This document shows positions 8,777 through 15,867 of a stretch of DNA of 64,000 nt, piece by piece. Within the stretch, counting starts at the first letter, position 1, and each line of letters begins with the position of its first letter. A program made the position numbers and the translations under genes. Source of the stretch: Runella defluvii (GTDB lineage Bacteria; Bacteroidota; Bacteroidia; Cytophagales; Spirosomataceae); the NCBI RefSeq assembly GCF_014195535.1, contig NZ_JACIBY010000010.1:1-64000 (forward strand). Reading direction: 5' to 3'. The notes below the pieces were generated by a model that saw only the letters and a list, made by a program, of their open reading frames with translations, was not told the DNA's origin and did no database searches.

Positions 8777-8784
8777 CAAAACTA
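8777..8784 (-). promoter_or_regulatory. Candidate -7 promoter box for the cupin gene
   Basis: Read on the minus strand the bases are TAGTTTTG, matching the Bacteroidota TAnnTTTG -7 consensus, 44 bp upstream of the cupin start codon. No good -33 TTTG is seen at the expected distance, so this is tentative. Confidence 0.4.
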
Positions 8785-8891
8785 TACAGAAGAAGGTGGG
8801 GTATCAATCGGTACTCGACCAACAACAGTTTTAATAGACGGAAGACAGAATGGAAAGGGAAATCAAGCCTACCGAAAAGTAAATAAATCCT

Positions 8892-8930
8892 GATAGAAGC
8901 ACACTTCTATCCCAAAAGCATCTATCTTTA
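8892..8930 (+). promoter_or_regulatory. Inverted repeat and -7-like box before the LytTR/kinase operon
   Basis: A perfect 8-bp inverted repeat (GATAGAAG at 8892-8899, CTTCTATC at 8904-8911) with a 4-nt spacer lies 12 bp upstream of TATCTTTA (8923-8930), which fits seven of the eight TAnnTTTG positions. The start codon is at 8953. There is no T-run after the hairpin, so an operator is more likely than a terminator; which protein binds is unknown. Confidence 0.5.
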
Positions 8931-8952
8931 ACTGGTCAAGTGCTACTATTAC

Positions 8953-9663
8953 ATGAACCTGGATACTACTTATACCTGTGTTATCATTGATGACAATGAG
9001 ATTGATCGTCTGACGGCACTGATGTATGCCAAAAAATACCCGATGCTGCGCGTGGTTGGGGTTTTTGAATCGCCCCAAGCGGCGATTCCCGTGTTGCAAC
9101 AAGGACAAATAGACGTATTAATCAGTGATATTGACATGCCCGAAACCTCGGGTTTGGAGCTTCGAGCGCAGTTTAGGGCCATTCCCGTGTGCATTTTTAT
9201 CACGGCCTACCCCGATTATGCCGCCGAGAGTTTTGACGTCGATGCCTTTGATTTTCTGGTAAAACCACTGAAAGCCGACCGTTTTGACCATAGCATGATG
9301 CGTTTGCAGAGTTACCTGTCGCTCAAGCGAAAAGCCGAACTTTTTGAATACAGTTTGGGTGGAAATACGGTCTTTATCAAAGATGGTCACCAGCAAGTCA
9401 AGCTGAACTTACATGAGATTTTGTATTTGGAAGCCCTCAAAGACTATACGCGGATTGTGACCCCGACCAAAAAATATAGTGTGTTGGCGTCGATTGGGCT
9501 ATTATTGCAAGAGCAAGCTTTTCAGTCGTTTGTTAGAATTCACCGTAGCTATGCCGTGCAGAAGCACTACATTGAGCGAGTATCGGCGCAGCAGGTACAG
9601 GTTCGGGAATTTGCGTTGCCCGTGGGGAGAAGTTACAAAGAGGCTTTACTGAACTTAAAATGA
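8953..9663 (+). CDS. LytTR-family response regulator
   Basis: 236 aa. The receiver domain spans residues ~7-125: acidic IIDDNE, probable phospho-acceptor Asp59 in ISDIDMPE, conserved T in FITAYPD and K in FLVKPLK. The LytTR DNA-binding domain follows (~135-236: ILYLEALKDYTRIVT, FVRIHRSYAVQ, LPVGRSYKEALL). Its stop overlaps the start of the histidine kinase by 4 nt (ATGA), so the two form a cognate pair. It belongs to the AlgR/LytR type common in Bacteroidota. Targets are not visible; the inverted repeat upstream may be an autoregulatory site. Confidence 0.95.
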   Translation: MNLDTTYTCVIIDDNEIDRLTALMYAKKYPMLRVVGVFESPQAAIPVLQQGQIDVLISDIDMPETSGLELRAQFRAIPVCIFITAYPDYAAESFDVDAFDFLVKPLKADRFDHSMMRLQSYLSLKRKAELFEYSLGGNTVFIKDGHQQVKLNLHEILYLEALKDYTRIVTPTKKYSVLASIGLLLQEQAFQSFVRIHRSYAVQKHYIERVSAQQVQVREFALPVGRSYKEALLNLK

Positions 9664-11678
9664 AGACGTTAAAAAAGGGGGGCGGGATTATTTTGTTTCT
9701 GTTTGGGCTAATCAACGCTACGTATGCCCAAAAACAAGGACAGGCCCTGGCTGATTCGTTGGTAAAGGTTTTGCCTACGATTAAAAACGATACCCTAAAA
9801 GCCCGTACGTATAAGCGTATTGCGGAAGAATACTTCTTTATTAACTCAGACAAAGCCCTTTATTACAGTCAATTGGGGCTAAAACACGCGCAAAAAATGC
9901 CGTGGAAGCGGGGAATTGGCGTGTTTACGGGGGCAATAGGGCGTGCTTACAGTGATAAGGGGATGTACGATTCTTGCCAATTGTACTTTCAACGGGCACT
10001 GGCGGTGTACCGCGAAATTGACGATAAATGGAACATGACCTCGATTTTGAACAATCTGGGGGCGGCGGAACAAAACATTGCGTCCAATTATCCCAAAGCC
10101 ATCGACTATTACTTAAAAGCATTAAAAATCTCCGAAGAACTGGGCGATACTTACCTGAAAACGTTGGCATTGGGCAACGTTTCCACCACATTTTTAGCTC
10201 AAAAAAACTACGAAAAAGCACTAGCTTATGCGCTTAAAGGGCTCCAGGAAGCAAAAAAACAAACCAAGGAGTCTGAAGGCGAGGCTCAACGGGAAGTAGG
10301 GCAGTCGATGATGAAGGTGATTTCGGTGTATATCGCCAAAGAAGACTATACAAATGCCAAAAAATACCTGTTTCAGGCCATTCCTCTCTTAGAAAAAACG
10401 GGAAATTTGGAAGGGTTAGCAAATGCGTATGGTAGCTTAGGTACGATTTCGGATAAGGACATCGACAGTAAAATTCGCTATAATCTCAAGGCATTTGAGG
10501 CATGGTCGAAAGTAAACCCCATGCAGTCGGATGCGATTCAGAATGCGGGAAACCTCGGCGAAGCGTACATTGAAAAAGCCAAAAGCCAGCCGAGCCAACA
10601 AAAGGAACTGCTACAACAAGCCGAAAAATACCTTCAAATCGCCATCAGCCGAAGCAAGCAAAAGGGAGAGGTAAGCAACCAATCGTACTGGACGGGCGTT
10701 TTGGCCGAATTACAGGCAGAACGAGGAGATTATAAAAACGCCTATCTCAATTTCAGGGAGTTTCAAGCGGGGCAAGATTCCATTTTTTCCCAAGAAAATA
10801 AAAATAAAATAGCCGAGGTAGAAGGCAAACGTGAAATAGAGTTGCGCGACAAACGGCTTGAAATCAATCGATTGGAATTGGAGAGTCAGAAAAAACAGCG
10901 AGTGGGTTTTGTGATTGGGCTTGTGCTGTTGGGAGTGATTGGGGCTTTGTTGTATTGGCAAAATCAGACGCGGAAGCGCACCAATACGACGCTGTTGCAC
11001 CTCAACAACGAATTGGACGAAGCCAACAAAGTGAAAGCCAAATTCTTTGCTATTTTGAGCCACGACCTACGAAGCCCCGTGTCGAACCTTATCAGCTTTT
11101 TGAACCTCCAAAAAGAAGCCCCTGATTTGCTTTCGCCCGAATTGGCTGCCGCGCACCAGCAACGCATCACGACTGCTGCCGAAGGATTGCTCGATACGAT
11201 GGAGTCGATGCTGTTGTGGAGTAAAAGTCAAATGGAAAACTTTCGGCCACAGGTGAAGGAAGTGGCTGTAAATGAATTGTTTGAATATTTGCAAAAATTC
11301 TTCTCTGGAAATACGGGAGTGGTGTTTCAGTTTGAAAACCCCAGCCATTTACACGTCGTAACGGACGAAGATTACCTCAAAGTGATTATGCAAAATCTGA
11401 CGGGCAACGCCTTAAAAGCACTTAAAAACGTTCCTAATGGCCACATTCGTTGGGAGGCACGAGAGGAAAAAGGGCAGGTTATTTTGGCCATTACGGACAA
11501 TGCAGGTGGGGTTTCGGAACAGCAATTGAGCGCCCTTTACTCCGAAACGGCCAACGTGGGTGGAAAATCGGGGCTGGGCTTGCACCTAATTCGCGACTTG
11601 GCCAAAGCGATTTCCTGCAAAATCACGGTAAACCCCACGCCCAACGTTGGGACGGAGTTTCGGTTGGCGTTTGGGTAA
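9660..11678 (+). CDS. TPR-containing sensor histidine kinase
   Basis: 672 aa. A signal peptide (ending TYAQ, ~residue 23) leads a periplasmic sensor of TPR repeats (residues ~50-360, for example AIDYYLKALKISEELGDTY), a short coiled coil and one TM helix (~416-435). The cytoplasmic kinase has H-box SHDLRSP with His468, N-box QNLTGNALKAL (~578), G1 DNAGGVS (~613) and G2 GKSGLGLHLI (~635). Kinases of this plan sense through the TPR region. The partner is the overlapping upstream LytTR regulator. It uses a HisKA/HATPase kinase rather than the LytS type usual with LytTR regulators, a pairing that is common in Cytophagales. Confidence 0.94.
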   Translation: MKTLKKGGGIILFLFGLINATYAQKQGQALADSLVKVLPTIKNDTLKARTYKRIAEEYFFINSDKALYYSQLGLKHAQKMPWKRGIGVFTGAIGRAYSDKGMYDSCQLYFQRALAVYREIDDKWNMTSILNNLGAAEQNIASNYPKAIDYYLKALKISEELGDTYLKTLALGNVSTTFLAQKNYEKALAYALKGLQEAKKQTKESEGEAQREVGQSMMKVISVYIAKEDYTNAKKYLFQAIPLLEKTGNLEGLANAYGSLGTISDKDIDSKIRYNLKAFEAWSKVNPMQSDAIQNAGNLGEAYIEKAKSQPSQQKELLQQAEKYLQIAISRSKQKGEVSNQSYWTGVLAELQAERGDYKNAYLNFREFQAGQDSIFSQENKNKIAEVEGKREIELRDKRLEINRLELESQKKQRVGFVIGLVLLGVIGALLYWQNQTRKRTNTTLLHLNNELDEANKVKAKFFAILSHDLRSPVSNLISFLNLQKEAPDLLSPELAAAHQQRITTAAEGLLDTMESMLLWSKSQMENFRPQVKEVAVNELFEYLQKFFSGNTGVVFQFENPSHLHVVTDEDYLKVIMQNLTGNALKALKNVPNGHIRWEAREEKGQVILAITDNAGGVSEQQLSALYSETANVGGKSGLGLHLIRDLAKAISCKITVNPTPNVGTEFRLAFG

Positions 11679-11701
11679 ATGGAAGTGAGCAAATTTAACC
11701 A

Positions 11702-12565
11702 TTAAAGTTGGCCAGTTCTAAATTGTTCGAAAAGCCTCTTGGCTGCGTTTCCTTGTTTTGTTGGTAACCTTTCGCTGAAAAATTTATCAAATTTGACAAA
11801 CATAAAATACCCAAAACGAGAGTACTCATTTTTAGGGTTTTGAAGTAGTGCTAATTTTTCAAAAAGCCGTTTTATAGCATGACGAGCTTTCTCTTCGGTA
11901 ATTTTTTGCATTTCTAAATCTCTCAACTCTGTTTGTAGCTGATCAAAGAAATAATTGAGAATTTTTAATCTTTTTTCAACCAAGTCTTTTCGATTTAGGT
12001 CACAAATTTCAATTGTTTTGATGGCTCTTAAATTTTGATTCGCCGCATCAACTCTCCCATTAGGCAAAAAAATAAAAAGACGTTCTGCTTCATCTATTTC
12101 TGGGTGTAGCAGAAGAGCTTGTTCTTGCTGAAACACTTGTGAATTAGCAATGCTGGAATCAACATCCAATAAGCCCTCTTGGGTGAAGTTAGGCGACATA
12201 ACACGCATCCCTGATACGGGGAAACTGTTGCGTTTTTTATTATTGCATTTAGAGCAGCTCAAAAATAAATTACTCCACTCATAGCCTATCCAATAATATC
12301 CCTCGTGCAAATTATCCTCAGTTACTTTGGCTTTGGGTCGATAATGTTCTACTTGCATAGGAGCACCCGCACGAGTATCTGTTTCACAATAAGCGCATTT
12401 GCCATGATAAAGAACAACGAGTTCATCATACACACTGTCTCGGTAAACTTTTTTCTTAAACTCGTGGTTGCCTTTCTCGCTCAAAGTCAATTGGATAAGT
12501 CTCGTACGCTCATCGGTAGTTAGTTTGACAGGTGGATTGGTGAAATCTTTCTCGACTCGAATCAT
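11702..12565 (-). CDS. HNH endonuclease of a Septu-like defence pair (PtuB-like)
   Basis: 287 aa. Zinc-site cysteines C57-x2-C60 and C104-x2-C107 surround the HNH core QVEHYRPKAK (His74), followed by SNLFLSCSKCNNKKRN. This is the HNH type (TIGR02646-like) found beside ATPases in Septu systems and in some retrons. It lies 9 bp downstream of the AAA ATPase at 12575-14056. In Septu the ATPase (PtuA) and the nuclease (PtuB) form a complex that cleaves nucleic acid during phage infection. No reverse transcriptase or retron RNA is seen nearby, so Septu rather than a retron is favoured. Family and pairing are seen; anti-phage function is inferred. Confidence 0.85.
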   Translation of the reverse strand: MIRVEKDFTNPPVKLTTDERTRLIQLTLSEKGNHEFKKKVYRDSVYDELVVLYHGKCAYCETDTRAGAPMQVEHYRPKAKVTEDNLHEGYYWIGYEWSNLFLSCSKCNNKKRNSFPVSGMRVMSPNFTQEGLLDVDSSIANSQVFQQEQALLLHPEIDEAERLFIFLPNGRVDAANQNLRAIKTIEICDLNRKDLVEKRLKILNYFFDQLQTELRDLEMQKITEEKARHAIKRLFEKLALLQNPKNEYSRFGYFMFVKFDKFFSERLPTKQGNAAKRLFEQFRTGQL

Positions 12566-12574
12566 CTCCTATTT

Positions 12575-14056
12575 TTAGTTGGCCTTGGGTTCAAAAAGTG
12601 CATCGGGAAATTGTCGATTACTGGCTTCAAATTCAGCCAAATACTGCTCTACTTCGTTGTTATGTTGCATTTCTTCAAACAAATCCTCCGTTCGCGTTTT
12701 GGTTATGTCATCATTATTGACCGAAAGCACATCTTCCATGTCAAAAATACCCGATGTCAATAGTAAATTAGGTGTGAGATATTTAAGATTAATCTTGATA
12801 TTCTCTATTTTAATGCCTTCTTCTTTAGTACGATTCACCTTCAAAACAACAGAATTGGTAGGTGCACCGAGCAACGGAATTGGGCTATGCGTAGAAACAA
12901 TAAACTGCACTTTGGGAAAAACATTTGAAAACAACTGCGGAATCTGTTTTTGGAGTTTGGGATGCCAGTGTAGATCCAACTCATCAATGATAACAATACC
13001 TTTCAATTGGGAAGGGTCGCTCACTTCGGGTTGTAAGTGGGAAAGGCGGACAATCATATCGCCTGCCAAGCCAATAATAGCTCTAAATCCAGATGCTAAT
13101 TTTTGATAAGGTAGAGGTTCGTAGGTTTCAGAACCATCTACTATATCTTTTTCAATGTATTCGATTTCGCTTGTTTTTTCGTTAAAACGTACATCAGATA
13201 AGTTTGGAATAAGTTTACAAAGCGCTTTTTTGACCAAATCGAATCGTTTTGTGTTTTTTTGAAGCAGCCAATCTTTCATTTTAGCCTCTATATTGAGCAG
13301 TGCTCCATCAGAATTGAAGAGATTGTAGGTCAATGAACTCATGCGCGCTTCGTCACTGATTTTAGCATCAGCTTTTAGATTCAGCCTTACTGGGCCATAG
13401 GCTGCAAGGTATGGTAGCGGGTGTGGATTTCTCCAACAGTCGTTAACGAAATTTTCTTTGTCATTTTTATACGCAACTTGTATATTGATACTTTCATCCT
13501 GAATCAATTCAAAGTTTCCGTCTTTGCTGCCGTTTAGCCCCAGCAAAATAGATTGGAGTACCGTAGATTTACCAAAACCATTTTCTCCTACCAAAAATAC
13601 CCATTGGGTGTCAACGGGCAGATTGTCTATCTCTGCTGATTTAATACCCTGAAAATTGCTTACCAATAAACTTTTGAGACAACAAGGAAGAACTTTGTCC
13701 TCTTCTTCATAGATATCTTCTTCTGGTTCTAATTGTGGACTTTCAAAAAGAGAATTAAGGTTTATTGAATCATATTCCCTGATTTTTTCAGTCCATTGTA
13801 TGAAATCTTCTTTTATACTTCCATCAAAAGACTTATATAAATCGGACCCATTATCATTATAAGGAAAAATCCTCTTAAAATAGCTATTTGAACCTTTAGC
13901 AATCTTAAAATAGAAATCTTCATACTTTTTTGTTCTTATCAAAAGAAGAAATTCTTTATCAGAACTAACCACCAAATCTAAACTGGGGTCTTTGATAAGC
14001 GGTTTTAATTCTTCTAAATCCCGTAAAACCTGTAAAGGTAATTTCTGCTTATCCAT
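12575..14056 (-). CDS. AAA/ABC-type ATPase of a Septu-like defence pair (PtuA-like)
   Basis: 493 aa. The ATPase begins at ~residue 125 (CLKSLLVSNFQGIKSAEI) with Walker A GENGFGKST (157-165), a signature-like segment (KLASGFRAI, ~319-327), Walker B IVIIDEL (D358, E359) and a switch-His motif STHSP (388-392). This is the SMC/RecF-like ATPase of the OLD/PtuA class. An unusual ~120-residue N-terminal extension, charged and of unknown fold, precedes the ATPase and ends in an acidic stretch (EPEEDIYEEEDK). The HNH nuclease gene follows after 9 bp. A TAACTTTG -7 box 26 bp upstream gives the pair its own promoter. Confidence 0.87.
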   Translation of the reverse strand: MDKQKLPLQVLRDLEELKPLIKDPSLDLVVSSDKEFLLLIRTKKYEDFYFKIAKGSNSYFKRIFPYNDNGSDLYKSFDGSIKEDFIQWTEKIREYDSINLNSLFESPQLEPEEDIYEEEDKVLPCCLKSLLVSNFQGIKSAEIDNLPVDTQWVFLVGENGFGKSTVLQSILLGLNGSKDGNFELIQDESINIQVAYKNDKENFVNDCWRNPHPLPYLAAYGPVRLNLKADAKISDEARMSSLTYNLFNSDGALLNIEAKMKDWLLQKNTKRFDLVKKALCKLIPNLSDVRFNEKTSEIEYIEKDIVDGSETYEPLPYQKLASGFRAIIGLAGDMIVRLSHLQPEVSDPSQLKGIVIIDELDLHWHPKLQKQIPQLFSNVFPKVQFIVSTHSPIPLLGAPTNSVVLKVNRTKEEGIKIENIKINLKYLTPNLLLTSGIFDMEDVLSVNNDDITKTRTEDLFEEMQHNNEVEQYLAEFEASNRQFPDALFEPKAN

Positions 14057-14081
14057 TCTTGGAATGTATTTTGCGTTTTAT

Positions 14082-14089
14082 CAAAGTTA
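14082..14089 (-). promoter_or_regulatory. -7 promoter box of the Septu-like operon
   Basis: On the minus strand the bases are TAACTTTG, an exact match to the Bacteroidota TAnnTTTG box, 26 bp upstream of the ATPase start codon in a 53-bp gap. The -33 region is T-rich but has no clean TTTG. Confidence 0.6.
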
Positions 14090-14109
14090 GAAAAAAATAC
14101 GAAAAACCT

Positions 14110-15144
14110 CTACCGATGCACCCCCAACAGCTTTCCTTCTACGGCTTCCCAAGTGTAACGTTGACTTAGATTTTGGTCAAAAACAAAGGTTTTCTTTTGA
14201 GCAACCAATGCTTCGAGCAGCTTTTGAGTATCCGTAATGTAGTACGAGTCGGTGACGTAGCCCAAATTTTCCTTTTCGACAAAGGAAGCGACTTTGATTT
14301 CAGCATTGATAATAACGGGCGTCTGTGCCTGAACCGCATCGTAGATTTTGTTGGGACTGGCGTTGAGGTTGTTGTCGTTGATGGGTTCATAGACCGACAA
14401 AATATAGTCACATGCTGAGGCCAATCGCATGGTTTCTTGCTGCGTTTTTACCCCCAAAAACGCCACTTGAGGATGTTGACAAAGTTGGCGAGTAGGTTCG
14501 TCATATACCCATCCAATGGCCCAAACGCGCACTTTGGGAGAAAGTGTTACCAAGTCGTTCAGCAGTTGGGTTCCGCGCGTTACGCCCAACGAACCGCTGT
14601 ATAAAATCAGTAATTCGTCGTCGCTGGCGGTTTTGGGCTGGACGTCCGTAAAGGCATAAGGATAATTTTCTACGACGACTGTTTTCTTCCGAAAGCCTTC
14701 GGGTACGAGCTGTAACCGATTGTCGTCGGTAACAATGATAGCCGAAGGAAGGCTGTACACCCACGATTGTAACGACCGCACCAACGCACTGCTAGAGCGC
14801 AAAAAGATGGAATCAAAAATATCGGCCACCAAGCGGCCGCGACTCCACCACAACAACGGATAAAAAATCACCAAAAGCTGCTCGTTTATGACGTGGATGC
14901 TGTCGTATGCGTGAGTAAAATACAGCTTTAAAAACATACCCACGTACCGAACCAACGTTCCGATGGATTTATGATGACCTCTGACCAAATGAAACTCGTG
15001 GCAAAGCGGTTTCACAAACGACTGAGATTCGTCCCGACCAATGCCCAAATAGACAACATCAAAGTGTTTCGATAACGTTTTGATTTCTTTGTTGATTCTA
15101 GTATCCGAGCCGTCGTTGATACAGAGATAAAGCAAGTAGGGCAT
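14110..15144 (-). CDS. Glycosyltransferase (GT4-like)
   Basis: 344 aa with two Rossmann-like halves. The C-terminal half contains LLILYSGSLGVTRG, VAFLGVKTQQETMRLASACDYILSVYEP and NASPNKIYDAVQAQTPVI. The last matches the nucleotide-sugar-binding E/D-x7-E region of GT4 enzymes (here SPNKIYDAVQA). The N-terminal half (LCINDGSDTRINKEIKTLSKHFDVVYLGI) is the acceptor side. It probably transfers a sugar to a surface polysaccharide or lipid in the cytoplasm. No other glycan-assembly genes are adjacent, so donor and acceptor remain unknown. It stands alone between the Septu-like pair and the permease array. Confidence 0.85.
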   Translation of the reverse strand: MPYLLYLCINDGSDTRINKEIKTLSKHFDVVYLGIGRDESQSFVKPLCHEFHLVRGHHKSIGTLVRYVGMFLKLYFTHAYDSIHVINEQLLVIFYPLLWWSRGRLVADIFDSIFLRSSSALVRSLQSWVYSLPSAIIVTDDNRLQLVPEGFRKKTVVVENYPYAFTDVQPKTASDDELLILYSGSLGVTRGTQLLNDLVTLSPKVRVWAIGWVYDEPTRQLCQHPQVAFLGVKTQQETMRLASACDYILSVYEPINDNNLNASPNKIYDAVQAQTPVIINAEIKVASFVEKENLGYVTDSYYITDTQKLLEALVAQKKTFVFDQNLSQRYTWEAVEGKLLGVHR

Positions 15145-15374
15145 GGGTCTGTTTTATAAAAGTGTTTTCACTGCAAACTAAATTTAGATTGCCCTAAATT
15201 GCTACTATGTAACAGTTCGTTAATGGTTAATTGTTGATTTTTATTTATAAAAAATTGATATTCTGCTATTTAAGTGTTCTGTTGAGCCCCAATTATTAAA
15301 CCTAATGTTAACCAAGTTTGTAACACTCTTTGCACTTTGGAGGGCTTGGAATCTTGTTACTTATGCCGTTTGTT
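15145..15374 (+). other. Intergenic, AT-rich; little recognisable
   Basis: This is the part of the 361-bp gap between the glycosyltransferase and PadR1 that precedes the operator. It holds a short inverted repeat (AATTTAG at 15181-15187, CTAAATT at 15194-15200) close to the glycosyltransferase start and is otherwise AT-rich with no gene or RNA seen. Confidence 0.5.
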
Positions 15375-15385
15375 ACTTCATCAAC

Positions 15386-15411
15386 GGACAATGTCTGTAC
15401 GATTTCGGACA
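15386..15411 (+). promoter_or_regulatory. Operator A: TGTAC-N6-GGACA palindrome plus half-site
   Basis: A 16-bp palindrome TGTAC-N6-GGACA (15396-15411) is preceded by an extra GGACA half-site (15386-15390) in the position where the other operators carry a second full site. The same motif stands before each of the five permease transcription units. The TGGCA block follows 41 bp downstream, as in operator B. Confidence 0.75.
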
Positions 15412-15452
15412 CTGATTTTTGAAAATAGCTCCAACAAAGGTGGTTTTTGTTG

Positions 15453-15467
15453 TGGCACGATTATTTC
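15453..15467 (+). promoter_or_regulatory. Sigma-54-like -24 block before PadR1
   Basis: TGGCACG at 15453-15459 matches the -24 half of the sigma-54 consensus (TGGCACG-N4-TTGC). The -12 half reads TTTC instead of TTGC, so it is imperfect. The PadR1 start lies 53 bp downstream. TGGCA followed by ATTT recurs at the same place in all five units. Confidence 0.5.
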
Positions 15468-15505
15468 ATCTAAAAAATTGTATCTAATCAATGACCGACC
15501 ATTTT

Positions 15506-15859
15506 ATGAGAAAAACGATACTGGGAGAACTCGAAGAACTGGTGCTACTGGTGGTTGCCGCTTGCAATGAAGACGTATATGGAATCCCCGTTATGGAGGA
15601 ACTTCAGCAGCAAACGGGCCGCGACTTTACCATCAGCGCGGTACATACTACGCTGTATCGTTTGGAAGAAAAAGGCTTTTTGTCGTCCTCGGTGGGAGGG
15701 GCAACGGCCGAACGAGGAGGGAGGCGCAAGCGATTATTTGCGCTGACTGCCGCAGGTGGTGAAGTATTGCTGGAAATCCAACAAACCCGCACCCGACTTT
15801 GGCAGTCGATACCGCAAGCTAAACTTGAACTCATGGGTTTATCAGCCAATCCGTTTTAA
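15506..15859 (+). CDS. PadR-family regulator PadR1
   Basis: 117 aa from the ATG at 15506, chosen over 15491 because MRKTILGELEELVLL aligns with the starts of the other three PadRs. It is a winged helix: the recognition region AVHTTLYRLEEKGFLSS and the wing GGATAERGGRRKRLFALT are typical of PadR-N, followed by a short C-terminal helix for dimerisation. PadR proteins are mostly repressors released by small ligands. It lies 8 bp before P1, so the two are an operon. Most PadRs paired with orphan permeases are thought to control their partner; here the target is inferred. Confidence 0.92.
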   Translation: MRKTILGELEELVLLVVAACNEDVYGIPVMEELQQQTGRDFTISAVHTTLYRLEEKGFLSSSVGGATAERGGRRKRLFALTAAGGEVLLEIQQTRTRLWQSIPQAKLELMGLSANPF

Positions 15860-15867
15860 ATGCCCGT

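Noticed and set aside
11702-14056. Retron with ATPase and HNH effector genes
   Set aside because: No reverse transcriptase gene or msr/msd-like structure is present around the pair, so a Septu-like system is the simpler reading.
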